From Bradyrhizobium sp. (GTDB lineage: Bacteria; Pseudomonadota; Alphaproteobacteria; Rhizobiales; Xanthobacteraceae), in assembly GCF_030697065.1 (NCBI RefSeq), contig NZ_JAUYQU010000140.1, positions 1 through 59,283 on the forward strand: a DNA stretch of 59,283 nt, in the 5' to 3' direction. The first letter of the stretch is position 1. Each line of letters begins with the position of its first letter. Under the pieces are notes generated by a model, which ran no database searches, had not been told where the DNA came from, and was given only the letters and a program-made list of their open reading frames with translations. Of the stretch, positions 9,052-18,928 are shown piece after piece. Position numbers and translations under genes: made by a program.

Positions 9052-10836
9052 ATGCAAAGCCCGACCCAACACGACCTGCGGATCGCCGCGACCGACAGCG
9101 ATAGCGCGTTCGCTCTCGCTAACGAATTGAGCATCCTGAGGGATGTGCTCAGAATGCTTCCGACCGGCGTGACGGTTCAGGACGAGCAGGGCCGCTTCCT
9201 GCTGGTGAACGACGCCGCCGCGACCCAACTCGGGATGGCCGGCAGCGAAACGGGAGCACCTGCCTCGAAGGAACTGGATCAGCGCCGCAAGACCGGCATC
9301 GAGCTGCTGCGCAGCGGCAGCCAGGCGATTTCGGAAGAATGCGTCAGCAGCGACCGCGCCAGACGGGTGTTTCTCACCACTCACCGGCCGGTTCGAATCG
9401 CGGATCGCAATCTGCTGCTGTCGAGCTCCGCCGACATCAGCGAACAAAAGGCGCTGGAGGATCACCTGTTCCGGTCGGCTTACTACGACGAACTGACCGG
9501 CCTGCCGAACCGGGGCGTGATCGAGCACCGCGCCAACAGCCTTTTGCACCGCGACCCGCCGCAGGGAAAGTTCGCGCTGGCGTTTCTCGACATCGACAAT
9601 TTCAAGCACATCAACGACTATTACGGTCATCCGATCGGGGACGCGCTGCTGGTCGAAGTCGCCCGGCGGCTGGGGATGGACCTGCGCGATTCCGACATGC
9701 TGTCGCGGATCAGCGGCGATGAATTCCTGCTGCTGCTCAATCCGATCCAGAGCGAGCAGGAGGTGGCGGAATACATCCGGTTCACGCTGGAGCGGCTGAG
9801 GGCTCCGTACTTCATCGACGGATCGGAAATCTTCGCTTCGACCTCGATCGGGATCAGCCTTTTTCCCGAACACGGCCGCAGCTACGACCTGCTGCGCCAG
9901 AACGCCGATATCGCGATGTACCGCGTCAAGAACGACGGCAAGGGCTCCGCGGCCTTCTTCGACTCCAGCATGGAGCGCGAGGCGCTGGCGCGAATGAAGG
10001 TCGAGCAGTCGCTGCGGCTCGCTATCCTGGAGAAGCGCTTCTGCTGCGCCTTCCAGACCAAGGTCGACATCCGGACCCAGGACATCAAGGGCATCGAGGC
10101 TCTGGTGCGGCTGCGGGACGACGAAGGTGTCATTCAGGCCCCCGGAACTTTCGTCAATCTTGCGGTCGAACTCGGACTGATTGACGAGCTCACGCATCTG
10201 GTGCTGGCTGAAATCGTCAAGTCGATCGATCTGATCAACGAGACTTTCGGTTCCGGCGCCTCGATCAGCATCAACGTCGCCGCCAAGCAGGCCTGCAACC
10301 TCGAATTCATGCGGACGTTTGCGCTGGCGCTGGAGACCACCGGCTATCCCGAGCGCTTCATGATCGAGGTGACGGAGGACGCCTTCGTCACCAAGAGCCA
10401 TTTCCAGGACGAGATCCTGCCGATGTTCCGGCGACTGGGGGTGCGGATTTCGATCGACGATTTCGGCACCGGCTACTCGTCCCTGTCGGCGCTGGCTGAC
10501 ATCACCGCCGACGAAATCAAGATCGACCGCTCGTTCATCACCGATATTCACAAGCGTCCGCGCAGCCAGGGCATCCTGCGGGCGATCGAATCGCTGAGCG
10601 AGGCGCTCGGCATGACCATGATCGCCGAGGGCATCGAGACTTTCGAGGAACTCGCCTATCTGCAGGCCGCCACCAAGATCCGCTATGCGCAGGGTTACTA
10701 CTTCTCGCGGCCGATCTTTCTGGAAGAACTGCGGCCGGCGATACCCGTCGCCAGCGAGGCGCGCGCCAGCCTTTCGAGCCGCCCGCCGCAGGAGAGCCGC
10801 CCGGCCTATGCGCGCGCCGAGCGCTATCGCCGGTGA
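9052..10836 (+). CDS. PAS-GGDEF-EAL cyclic-di-GMP turnover protein (soluble)
   Basis: A 594-residue cytoplasmic protein. A PAS-like domain covers about residues 28-130 (LPTGVTVQDEQGRFLLVNDAAA). The diguanylate cyclase domain begins at YYDELTGLPNR (about 144); its signature is SGDEF at 221-225, a variant of GGDEF, and an intact allosteric RxxD site (RDSD, 212-215) lies five residues before it. The phosphodiesterase domain has EALVR at 349-353, NVAAKQ, EVTED, DDFGTGYSSLSAL and AEGIE. The usual WxHPxxG segment after EAL is replaced by LRDDEGVIQAP, so this domain is divergent. It should make or degrade c-di-GMP, but which activity dominates is not decidable. A paralogue follows 186 bp downstream. 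Confidence 0.9.
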   Translation: MQSPTQHDLRIAATDSDSAFALANELSILRDVLRMLPTGVTVQDEQGRFLLVNDAAATQLGMAGSETGAPASKELDQRRKTGIELLRSGSQAISEECVSSDRARRVFLTTHRPVRIADRNLLLSSSADISEQKALEDHLFRSAYYDELTGLPNRGVIEHRANSLLHRDPPQGKFALAFLDIDNFKHINDYYGHPIGDALLVEVARRLGMDLRDSDMLSRISGDEFLLLLNPIQSEQEVAEYIRFTLERLRAPYFIDGSEIFASTSIGISLFPEHGRSYDLLRQNADIAMYRVKNDGKGSAAFFDSSMEREALARMKVEQSLRLAILEKRFCCAFQTKVDIRTQDIKGIEALVRLRDDEGVIQAPGTFVNLAVELGLIDELTHLVLAEIVKSIDLINETFGSGASISINVAAKQACNLEFMRTFALALETTGYPERFMIEVTEDAFVTKSHFQDEILPMFRRLGVRISIDDFGTGYSSLSALADITADEIKIDRSFITDIHKRPRSQGILRAIESLSEALGMTMIAEGIETFEELAYLQAATKIRYAQGYYFSRPIFLEELRPAIPVASEARASLSSRPPQESRPAYARAERYRR

Positions 10837-11022
10837 GGCGGCCGTCCCGTTTCTTCCCCGCCGGCGCGACGCGACGGCTCGAATCTCCACGCAACAGTCG
10901 TGAGGACGGTCGCACCAGCCTTATTTCGACGGGCTGGACGCGTCATTAAACCTTAAGTAACCGGATTTCCTAACGGGGCTGCCATTTGTGCATTGTATGC
11001 ATTTCCCTTCAGGGAGAGGGGA

Positions 11023-14000
11023 ATGCGCAAGTTGGCTTCCGGCGTGTGGGGCAGTTTTGCCGAGGCAATCGGCTCGCGTCGCATCCTCACGTCGAGCCGA
11101 GGGCCTATCTTCTCGCTGATCCTGTGCGGCGGCCTCCTGGTCGCGGCGATCGTCGTCGGCACCATGGTGATGGTCGGCGAATTTCGTGAACGGGCCCTCA
11201 CCAACAGTGAGCGCGAACTCGACAACACCGTGCTGCTGCTGACCCGCCACTTCGACCAGCAGTTCGAAGACACCGAGATCATTGCCAGCGACGTGATCGC
11301 CAGGATGAAATTTTCAGAGATCGCCTCGGCGGAAACGTTCCGGACCTGGATGTCGAGCCATGACGCCCACCTGATCCTGAAATCCAAGGTCGGCGGCTTG
11401 TCCTATATCGGTGACGTCGGCATATTCGATGCGGACGGCAAGCTGATCAACTCGTCGGGAACCTGGCCGCTACCGGCCATCAGCATCGCCGATCGGACGT
11501 TTTTCAAGAACTTCAAGGCGGACGCCGAGTCGAAGATGGCCGTCGCCGATCCGGCTCGCAACCTTATGACCGGCGACTGGTCCACGGTCATCGCCCATCG
11601 GCTGAGCGGCCCGAACGGGGTTTTCCTCGGCGTGATGGCGCGGCGAATCGAATCCCGGCATTTCGAGCGATTTTTCGCATCGGTCGCGCTCGGCAAAGGT
11701 GCCGCGATTTCCATGTTTCACCGCGATGGAACCATGCTGGCGCGTCATCCCCATGTCGAAACGATGATCGGGCAAATATTCAGGGGCGCGCCGCTCCTCA
11801 GCAAAGTATTGAATGAAGGAGGCCGGCAAACCCTCCGCATCCAGAGCCCTGTCGATGCCATGAATCGGCTTGGTTCAGCGGCACCCTTGAGCCGTTTCCC
11901 GATGGTGATCGTCGCGACCACGACCGTCTCGGCGGCGCTGGCCAACTGGGAGGCGCAAACCAGATTCACGATTGCCGCAGCGGCGCTGACCGCGCTGGTG
12001 ATCGCGTTCGTGCTGTTTCTGATCATCCGGCAGGTGACCCGCCAAAACCAGGAATCGCGGCAGCGGCTGAAGCTGCAGAAACAGCAGCTCGACACCGCCC
12101 TGAACAACATGACGCAAGGCCTCGTGCTGTATGACGCGTCGGCGCGCATCATCCTCTGCAACCGGCGCTACATCGACATGTACGGGCTGTCGACCGACAT
12201 CGTCAGACCGGGTTGCCATTTTCGCGACCTGATCCAGCATCGTCAGGACACCGGATCCTACGACGGCGACGTCGACGAATTCTGTTCCGCCATCATGCGC
12301 AACGTTGCGCAGGGCAAGGTCACGCATATGACCATGGACAGCGGCGGGCGCTCGTATCAGATCGTCAACAAGCCGCTGGCGCAGGGCGGATGGGTCGCCA
12401 CGATCGAAGACATCACGGAGCGCCGGAACCTCGAGCAGGAGCGCGACCGCAATTATGCCTTTCTGCGCCAGATCATCGACCACATCCCGACGCAGATCAC
12501 GGTCAAGGACCTGCGCGATGGCCGCTACGTGCTGGCCAATCGGGTGGCGGAGACCCAGTTCGGGATGCCCCGCGACGAGATCGTCGGCAAGACCGCATTC
12601 GATCTGTTTCCCGGTGAGGTCGCGGACAACCTCACCGCGGATGACGAGAAGGCCATGACCAGCCCAGACGGCCTGTTCCTGGACGTCCGCGCGTCGCAAA
12701 TACAGGGCCAGCGATTCATCACGTCAAAGCGCATCGGGATTCCGGACCAGACCGGCGATACCCGGTACCTGATCAACGTCGTCGACGACGTCACCGAGCG
12801 TCGGCGCGCCGACGAGAGGATCGCGCATCTCGCCCATTACGACGCCTTGACCGACCTGCCGAACCGGGTGCTGTTCCGCGACCAGATGGAGCGCGAACTG
12901 CAGCGAACGCGCCACGGCGAGCAGTTCGCCCTGCTTTATATCGATATCGACGAATTCAAGGGCATCAACGACTCGCTCGGACACCATGTCGGCGATGAGC
13001 TGCTGATGGCGGTGGCTGGCCGCATCCGGAACTGTCTCGGCGAATCCGATCTGATCGCGCGGCTGGGCGGCGACGAATTCGCGGTGATCCAGACCGGCAT
13101 CGGCAGCGTCCGCGATGTCGTGGAATTCGTCACGCGCATTCATGAGGCGATCCGGCAACCCTATCAATGCCTCGGTCACCAGCTCTCCACCGACGCCAGT
13201 ATCGGCATTGCGCTGGCGCCCCAGGACGGCACCGATCTGGATCAGTTGATCAAGAACGCCGACCTCGCGATGTATGGCGCCAAGGCCGGAGGACGCCGGA
13301 CACACCGATTCTTCGAGCCGGCGATGGATGCCTGCGCCAAGGCGCGGCTCGCCATGGAGCAGGACCTGCGCCAGGCGCTGGTGGATGGCGGTTTTGAAAT
13401 CCACTACCAGCCGCTGGTCGACCTTGTCAGCGACGAGGTGACGGGTTGCGAGGCCCTGCTGCGCTGGCGCCATCCCGAACGCGGCATGATCTCGCCCGCC
13501 GAATTCATCCCCGTGGCGGAGGATACCGGCCTGATCGTCGAACTTGGCGAATGGGTGTTGCGGACCGCCTGTACCGAAGCGACGGCCTGGCCGGATCATA
13601 TTCGAATCGCCGTCAACGTATCGCCCGTTCAATTGAAGTGCCCGACGCTGGCGCTGAAGATCGTCAACGCGCTGGAGAACTCCGGCCTGCGGGCCAATCG
13701 GCTGGAAATCGAAATCACCGAGGCGGTGCTGATCCGCGACGACGAGACCGCGCTCGCGATCCTGCATCAGTTGCGCGACATCGGGGTTCGCATCGCGCTG
13801 GACGATTTCGGAACCGGTTTCTCCTCCCTGAGCTACCTGAAGCGCTTTCCGTTCGACAAGATCAAGATCGACAGTTGCTTCATCAGCGACATCACGGAAG
13901 TCAACGGATCGTCGGCGATCGTGCAGGCCGTGGTGAACATCGCCGCTTCCCGCAACATGACGACGACCGCCGAGGGCGTCGAGACGCAAGAGCAGAAGAA

Positions 14001-14115
14001 GCTGCTTCGCGCGCTCGGCTGCACCCAGATGCAGGGTTATCTGTTCAGCGCCGCAAAGCCCGGACCGGAGGTCAGGCAGCTGTTCGGCCCGTGCGACGCG
14101 GCGGCGACTGCCTGA
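11023..14115 (+). CDS. Membrane sensor PAS-PAS-GGDEF-EAL protein
   Basis: A 1030-residue protein. A transmembrane helix near residues 27-50 (LILCGGLLVAAIVVGTMVM) and another near 310-335 (ALTALVIAFVLFLIIRQ) flank a periplasmic dCache-like sensor region. Two PAS domains follow (DNTLNNMTQGLVLYDASA-like region near 365, then IIDHIPTQITVKDLRDGRY near 485). GGDEF is canonical (RLGGDEFAVI, signature at 682-686), but the inhibitory RxxD site is degenerate (GESD). The EAL domain is canonical, with EALLRWRHPERG at 810 and DDFGTGFSSLSYL. It probably couples an extracellular cue to c-di-GMP. The start at 11023 is chosen because AGGGAGAGGGGA precedes it directly. OpgG follows 90 bp downstream. Confidence 0.91.
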   Translation: MRKLASGVWGSFAEAIGSRRILTSSRGPIFSLILCGGLLVAAIVVGTMVMVGEFRERALTNSERELDNTVLLLTRHFDQQFEDTEIIASDVIARMKFSEIASAETFRTWMSSHDAHLILKSKVGGLSYIGDVGIFDADGKLINSSGTWPLPAISIADRTFFKNFKADAESKMAVADPARNLMTGDWSTVIAHRLSGPNGVFLGVMARRIESRHFERFFASVALGKGAAISMFHRDGTMLARHPHVETMIGQIFRGAPLLSKVLNEGGRQTLRIQSPVDAMNRLGSAAPLSRFPMVIVATTTVSAALANWEAQTRFTIAAAALTALVIAFVLFLIIRQVTRQNQESRQRLKLQKQQLDTALNNMTQGLVLYDASARIILCNRRYIDMYGLSTDIVRPGCHFRDLIQHRQDTGSYDGDVDEFCSAIMRNVAQGKVTHMTMDSGGRSYQIVNKPLAQGGWVATIEDITERRNLEQERDRNYAFLRQIIDHIPTQITVKDLRDGRYVLANRVAETQFGMPRDEIVGKTAFDLFPGEVADNLTADDEKAMTSPDGLFLDVRASQIQGQRFITSKRIGIPDQTGDTRYLINVVDDVTERRRADERIAHLAHYDALTDLPNRVLFRDQMERELQRTRHGEQFALLYIDIDEFKGINDSLGHHVGDELLMAVAGRIRNCLGESDLIARLGGDEFAVIQTGIGSVRDVVEFVTRIHEAIRQPYQCLGHQLSTDASIGIALAPQDGTDLDQLIKNADLAMYGAKAGGRRTHRFFEPAMDACAKARLAMEQDLRQALVDGGFEIHYQPLVDLVSDEVTGCEALLRWRHPERGMISPAEFIPVAEDTGLIVELGEWVLRTACTEATAWPDHIRIAVNVSPVQLKCPTLALKIVNALENSGLRANRLEIEITEAVLIRDDETALAILHQLRDIGVRIALDDFGTGFSSLSYLKRFPFDKIKIDSCFISDITEVNGSSAIVQAVVNIAASRNMTTTAEGVETQEQKKLLRALGCTQMQGYLFSAAKPGPEVRQLFGPCDAAATA

Positions 14116-14205
14116 AATAGCAGCGGAGTCTCAGTTCCGACCACGGAACCCGATGCAGCCAACGGCGTTTCCTTCCGTTGCAAGCGTCGTGTCCGTGGAG
14201 GCTCA

Positions 14206-15717
14206 GTGAACCGTCGGGATTTTCTGCAAGTGTCAGTTGCGTTGCCGTTGCTGGCGTCGTCGGCGCGGGGGCTTGTCACACCCGCAAACGCCCAGGCCGT
14301 CCCCTTCGAGCGGTCCAGCGTGCGGCAGATGGCACGTGATTCCGCCAGCAAGCCCTTCAAGGCGCCGGACAGCAAGCTGCCGGACCATCTGAAGGATCTC
14401 GACTACGACCGTTATCGCGCCATCCGCTTCCTGCCGGACCGCGCGCTGTGGCGCGATGAAAAACTCCCGTTCCAGGTTCAGTTTTTTCATCGGGGGTTTC
14501 TCTATTCGAACCGGGTGGATATTTATGAAGTCGCCAACGGCCAGGCGACCAGGGTGATTTATCAGCCCGACCAGTTCTCGTTCGGCGATACGCCTCCTCC
14601 CCAACCGGGCGTCGATCTCGGTTTCGGGGGCTTTCGCCTTCACGCCCCGCTCAACAGCGCGGATTATTATGACGAAGTCTGCGTATTCCTCGGCGCGAGC
14701 TATTTCCGCGCGGTGGCAAAGGGGGAACAGTATGGTCTCTCCGCGCGCGGGCTGTCGATCAACACCGGCCAGGCCAAGGGCGAGGAATTTCCTCAATTCA
14801 AGGCGTTCTGGATCGAAAAGCCGGCCGCCAATGCGACTTCCATCGTCGTGCACGCCTTGCTGGATGGCGAGAGTGCGGCCGCTGCTTACCGCTTCACGAT
14901 ACGGCCGGGCGAGACCACCGTCTTCGACGTCGAGATGGCCATCTATCCGAGGGTGAGCCTCGACCATGTCGGACTGGCGCCAATGACCAGCATGTTCTTC
15001 TTCGGACCCAACGACCGGATCGACGTCGATGATTTCCGTCCCGCGGTGCACGATTCCGACGGCCTCGCCATTCTCAACGGCAGGGACGAAGAATTGTGGC
15101 GCCCGCTGCATAATCCGCGCGACCTGCAGATCAGCATGTTTTCCGACCTCAATCCCCGCGGTTTCGGCCTGATGCAGCGGCAAAAGGATTTTGCAGCGTA
15201 TCAGGACATCGAATCCGGCTTCGAACGGCGGCCGAGCCTGTGGGCGGAACCGATCGGCGACTGGGGCGAAGGCGCGGTGCAACTGATCGAAATTCCGACC
15301 AGGGAGGAAGTCCATGACAATATCGCCGCCTTCTGGCTCCCCAAGCGGCCGCTGGCAGCCAAGGGTGAGCACACCTACACCTATCGGCTGCACTGGGGAC
15401 CGGACAATCCCAAGTCCACCTCGCTCGCGCGTTTCTCGCGCAGCGGCATCGGCGCGCGCGGCGAAGGTACCAAGCTTTTCGTGCTCGATCTGGTCGGCGA
15501 GAAACTGAAACGCGTGGACCCGAAGAAGATCCGCGGCGTCGTCACCGCCGAAAACGTCAAGGTTCAGAACATCGTAACCCAGCCGAACCCGGCGACGGGC
15601 GGCTGGCGCCTGAGTTTCGAGATTCCTGTCAGCAAGGCTCCCGTCGAGATTCGCGCGTCCTTGATGCAGGACAATGACGCGATCTCCGAGGTCTGGGTTT
15701 ATCGATGGACACCCTGA
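14206..15717 (+). CDS. opgG: Periplasmic glucan biosynthesis protein (OpgG/OpgD family)
   Basis: A 503-residue protein of the MdoG/OpgG family that acts in the periplasm on the backbone of osmoregulated periplasmic glucans. The N-terminus MNRRDFLQVSVALPLLASS is a twin-arginine signal (RRDFLQ) with Ala-x-Ala-like cleavage after TPANAQ. Tat export is also a feature of E. coli OpgD, so opgD is an alternative name. The mature protein begins SSVRQMARDSASKPFKAPD and contains the family sequences DYDRYRAIRF, FFGPNDRIDVDDFRPAVHDSDGL and the C-terminal immunoglobulin-like module. GTG start at 14206 after GTGGAGG. Its end overlaps opgH by 13 nt, so the two are co-translated. Confidence 0.9.
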   Translation: MNRRDFLQVSVALPLLASSARGLVTPANAQAVPFERSSVRQMARDSASKPFKAPDSKLPDHLKDLDYDRYRAIRFLPDRALWRDEKLPFQVQFFHRGFLYSNRVDIYEVANGQATRVIYQPDQFSFGDTPPPQPGVDLGFGGFRLHAPLNSADYYDEVCVFLGASYFRAVAKGEQYGLSARGLSINTGQAKGEEFPQFKAFWIEKPAANATSIVVHALLDGESAAAAYRFTIRPGETTVFDVEMAIYPRVSLDHVGLAPMTSMFFFGPNDRIDVDDFRPAVHDSDGLAILNGRDEELWRPLHNPRDLQISMFSDLNPRGFGLMQRQKDFAAYQDIESGFERRPSLWAEPIGDWGEGAVQLIEIPTREEVHDNIAAFWLPKRPLAAKGEHTYTYRLHWGPDNPKSTSLARFSRSGIGARGEGTKLFVLDLVGEKLKRVDPKKIRGVVTAENVKVQNIVTQPNPATGGWRLSFEIPVSKAPVEIRASLMQDNDAISEVWVYRWTP

Positions 15718-17876
15718 CATTTCCCAAGCGAGCCCCCGGCGGCGGCGAGCGGGTTGAGTTCCTGCCGCCGGAATCGACTCTCGAAATGTCGACGCAGGCG
15801 TTGCGGAATTTCGACAGAGCCGTGGGCGCGGCAGATTCCGGGCCGTCGTTCGCGCTCCGGCGCGCCTACATCTTCATCGGCACCGTGGCGCTGACGCTCG
15901 GCGGCTGCTACGAAATGTACCAGGTGTTGCAGGTAGGAGGCATCACCACGCTGGAAGCGATGGTGCTGGTTCTGTTCGTTCTGCTGTTCGCGTGGATCGC
16001 ATTTTCGTTCATGTCCACGCTGGCGGGTTTCTTCGTGCTGCTTCTCCGGAAGCAGGATGCGCTGGGGATCGATCCCGACGCGCCGCTCCCGCAGGTCCGC
16101 AGCCGCAATGCGATGCTGCTGCCGACCTATAACGAGGACCCCTATCGGATCATGGCGCGGCTGCGGGCGATCCATGAGTCGGTCGGGGAAACCGGATGCG
16201 CGTCGCAGTTCGACTGGTATCTGCTGAGCGACACCACCAACCCCGCGATCTGGATCGCGGAGGAGAAATGCTTCCTGCAGCTTCGCCGCGACGTCGGCGC
16301 CGACGGGCTGTTCTATCGTCATCGTCCGGAGAACACCGCGCGGAAGTCCGGCAATATCGAGGACTGGATCAAGCGTTTCGGCGGCGGCTATGATCACATG
16401 ATCATTCTCGACGCCGACAGCCTGATGACCGGCGACACCATCATTCGGCTCGCCGGCGCCATGGAAAGGCATCCCAACGTCGCCCTGATTCAGACCCTGC
16501 CGATCGTGGTCAATGCAACAACCCTGTTCGCGCGGTTGCAGCAGTTTGCCGGCAGGCTCTACGGCCCGCTGATCGCCGCCGGGATCGCGTGGTGGCACGG
16601 CTCGGAAGGCAATTACTGGGGGCACAACGCCATCATCCGGGTGCGCGCCTTCGCACAGGATGCAGGCCTTCCCGAATTGGGCGGACGCAAGCCGTTCGGC
16701 GGCCATATCCTCAGCCACGATTTCATCGAGGCGGCACTGATGCGGCGCGCGGGGTGGGCCATCCATATGGCGCCGGCGCTCGGCGGCAGTTTCGAGGAAT
16801 GTCCGCCGTCGCTGCTGGATTTCGCGGCGCGCGACCGGCGATGGTGCCAGGGCAACCTGCAGCACCTGGCTGTTCTTCCGGCGCGCGGCCTGCACTGGGT
16901 GTCGCGGCTTCATCTCCTCACCGGCATCGGGTCGTATCTGACCGCCCCGCTCTGGCTGATCTTTCTGGCTCTGGGAATCCTGATTTCACTGCAGGCGCAA
17001 TTCGTCCGGCCCGAATATTTCCCGAAGGGATTTTCGCTGTTTCCGCAATGGCCGGCACAGGATCCCGTGCTCGCCGCCTGGGTCTTCCTCGGCACCATGG
17101 GATTGCTGATCGTGCCCAAGCTGCTGGCCTTCGTGCTGCTGCTGTCGCAGCGCGAGACCCGAAAGCGCTTTGGCGGCGGTTTCGCAGCGCTGGCCGGCAT
17201 CCTGATCGAAACCTTGCTGTCCAGCCTGATTGCGCCGGTGATGATGATCTTTCAATCCACCGCCGTCGGCGAGATTCTGCTGGGGCGCGATGCCGGCTGG
17301 CAGGTCCAGCGCCGCGACGATGGCGGCGTGCCGCGCGGCGAGACGGTGCGCAGATATGCGCTGCCAACGCTGGTCGGAGTCATCATGGCCATCGCCGCCT
17401 ATGCGGTTTCGCTGCCGTTGTTGTTGTGGATGACACCGGTCATTGTCGGCCTTCTGCTGGCCATTCCGGTCGCGCTGCTGTCGTCGCGATCTTCAGTCGG
17501 AAACGGCCGCCCTCCGCTTCTGTTTGCCACGCCCGAGCAGACCACACCGCCGCAGGTTCTGGTCCGCGCCAACCAACTGGCGGCGGCCTCGCTGGACACG
17601 ATCGGTTGTCCGGTACTGGAACTGCGCAACGATTCTGACCTGCTGGAAGCGCATCTGAACAACCTGCCCGCCGGCAAGCGCATCCGGGGGCAGGTCAATC
17701 CGCATCTTGCGATCGCCCGGGCGAAGATCGAGGACGCCGAAAGCCTGGAGGAGGCGCTGCGGTTTCTGAATACGCATCAGACGTTCGCCGTGCTCAACTC
17801 GCAGGCGCTGCTTCGGGCCCTGCTGGATTTGCCGATCAGCCCCGAGCCCGCCTCACACCTCGAACCGGCGTGCTGA
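15705..17876 (+). CDS. opgH: Glucans biosynthesis glucosyltransferase
   Basis: A 723-residue inner-membrane GT2 enzyme that polymerises UDP-glucose into the osmoregulated periplasmic glucan backbone. Two helices lie near residues 50-110 (ALTLGGCYEMYQ, MVLVLFVLLFAWIAFSFMS). The catalytic cytoplasmic domain follows, with LPTYNEDPYRIMARL, LDADSLMTGDT and the acceptor-binding DRRWCQGNLQHL (the Q/RxxRW-like motif). Five or so further helices come after residue 400. A C-terminal tail of about 80 residues is present. Length is shorter than the roughly 850-residue E. coli MdoH, mainly from a shorter N-terminus. The start ATG overlaps opgG. OPGs are linked to osmotic adaptation and host interaction in rhizobia. 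Confidence 0.93.
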   Translation: MDTLTFPKRAPGGGERVEFLPPESTLEMSTQALRNFDRAVGAADSGPSFALRRAYIFIGTVALTLGGCYEMYQVLQVGGITTLEAMVLVLFVLLFAWIAFSFMSTLAGFFVLLLRKQDALGIDPDAPLPQVRSRNAMLLPTYNEDPYRIMARLRAIHESVGETGCASQFDWYLLSDTTNPAIWIAEEKCFLQLRRDVGADGLFYRHRPENTARKSGNIEDWIKRFGGGYDHMIILDADSLMTGDTIIRLAGAMERHPNVALIQTLPIVVNATTLFARLQQFAGRLYGPLIAAGIAWWHGSEGNYWGHNAIIRVRAFAQDAGLPELGGRKPFGGHILSHDFIEAALMRRAGWAIHMAPALGGSFEECPPSLLDFAARDRRWCQGNLQHLAVLPARGLHWVSRLHLLTGIGSYLTAPLWLIFLALGILISLQAQFVRPEYFPKGFSLFPQWPAQDPVLAAWVFLGTMGLLIVPKLLAFVLLLSQRETRKRFGGGFAALAGILIETLLSSLIAPVMMIFQSTAVGEILLGRDAGWQVQRRDDGGVPRGETVRRYALPTLVGVIMAIAAYAVSLPLLLWMTPVIVGLLLAIPVALLSSRSSVGNGRPPLLFATPEQTTPPQVLVRANQLAAASLDTIGCPVLELRNDSDLLEAHLNNLPAGKRIRGQVNPHLAIARAKIEDAESLEEALRFLNTHQTFAVLNSQALLRALLDLPISPEPASHLEPAC

Positions 17877-17960
17877 CATCCGTCGCTGTCGCGTTGTGGG
17901 ACGAAGAGACGCCGGATTTTCCGCTAAGACTTTACTTGCCGCGATGCTAATGATCCCGCC

Positions 17961-18446
17961 ATGGCCAACATCGAATCCCGCCTCGCCGTCCTCGGACTGA
18001 TCCTGCCGCCGGCCTTCACGCCGCCGCCCGGCGTCGTGCTGCCCTTCGTCAATGTCCGACAAATCGGAAACCGTGCGGTGATCGCAGGGCACGGGCCGCA
18101 GAGTTCGGACGGCCAGATCGCCGGGCCGCTCGGGAAGGTCGGAGCCGAGCTGACCCTCGAGCAGGGCTATGCGGCCGCAAGGCTTACGGCGCTGTCGATG
18201 CTGGGCTCTCTCAAGCGCGCGCCCGGCGAGCTCGACCGCATTTCGCATTGGGTGCGGATTTTCGGCATGGTCAACTCCGCGCCCGGCTTCGTCCGGCAAC
18301 CCGCCGTCATCAACGGTTTCTCCGACCTCATCCTCGAATTATGGGGGCCGGAGGCCGGCGCCCATGCCCGCAGCGCCGTGGGCATGGCCGAATTGCCGTT
18401 CGGGATACCGGTGGAAATCGAAGGCGAGGTCCAGATCGCGGATTGA
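17961..18446 (+). CDS. RidA/YjgF-family protein
   Basis: A 161-residue protein of the YjgF/YER057c/UK114 family. The segments GNRAVIAGHGPQSSDGQIAGPLGKVG, LTLEQGYAAARLTALSMLGSL and the C-terminal SAVGMAELPFGIPVEIEGE match the longer RidA-like subgroup of about 150 residues, rather than the 125-residue RidA proper. RidA deaminates reactive enamines/imines from PLP enzymes; members of this longer subgroup are less well characterised, so the activity is uncertain. Same strand as opgH but 84 bp downstream and apparently unrelated. Confidence 0.85.
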   Translation: MANIESRLAVLGLILPPAFTPPPGVVLPFVNVRQIGNRAVIAGHGPQSSDGQIAGPLGKVGAELTLEQGYAAARLTALSMLGSLKRAPGELDRISHWVRIFGMVNSAPGFVRQPAVINGFSDLILELWGPEAGAHARSAVGMAELPFGIPVEIEGEVQIAD

Positions 18447-18523
18447 CCGCAAATTCATATGATTGTCCGGCAGATTATCATAGTCTCTGCGAATGTCGGC
18501 TCCTCCAGCTTCGAAGCAACCGC

Positions 18524-18928
18524 ATGCAACCTGTTTCCATCCTTCTGAACATTTTCTGGATTCTGCTCGGCGGCGCGTGGATGGCCTTTGGCTGGATCAT
18601 CGCCGCCGTCATCATGGCCATCACCATCATCGGCCTGCCCTGGGCAAGGGCCGCGTTCAATATCGCGGTCTATACCCTGCTGCCGTTCGGCTCCCGGGCG
18701 GTGCGCCGCGACGAGGTCACCGGTGAGCCCGATATCGGCACCGGCCCGCTCGGCATGATCGGCAATTTGATCTGGCTGGTGCTGGCAGGCTGGTGGCTCG
18801 CCCTCGGCCACCTCGTCACCGCGGTCATCCTGGCGGTGACCATTATCGGCATTCCCTTCGCCTGGGCGCACATCAAACTCGCCGGCATCGCGCTCTGGCC
18901 GATCGGCAAGGTGATCGTGCCGGCCTAG
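18524..18928 (+). CDS. YccF-domain inner membrane protein
   Basis: A 134-residue integral membrane protein with two copies of a hydrophobic YccF-type repeat. Copy one is ILLNIFWILLGGAWMAFGW plus ITIIGLPWARAAFNIA; copy two is MIGNLIWLVLAGWWLALGH plus VTIIGIPFAWAHIKLA. The internal duplication and the IIG(L/I)P motif in each half are diagnostic. The function of the family is unknown. The ATG at 18524 is preferred to upstream starts because it begins the conserved repeat directly. The stop TAG abuts the stop of the convergent monooxygenase with no spacing. Confidence 0.85.
   Translation: MQPVSILLNIFWILLGGAWMAFGWIIAAVIMAITIIGLPWARAAFNIAVYTLLPFGSRAVRRDEVTGEPDIGTGPLGMIGNLIWLVLAGWWLALGHLVTAVILAVTIIGIPFAWAHIKLAGIALWPIGKVIVPA

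Noticed and set aside
9013..10890. 625-codon minus frame opposite the first GGDEF-EAL gene, and similar long antisense frames elsewhere (3706-5340, 12724-13989, 24424-26334, 53235-54914)
   Set aside because: All mirror well-supported genes on the other strand and lack motifs; high GC makes stop codons rare in the antisense frame.
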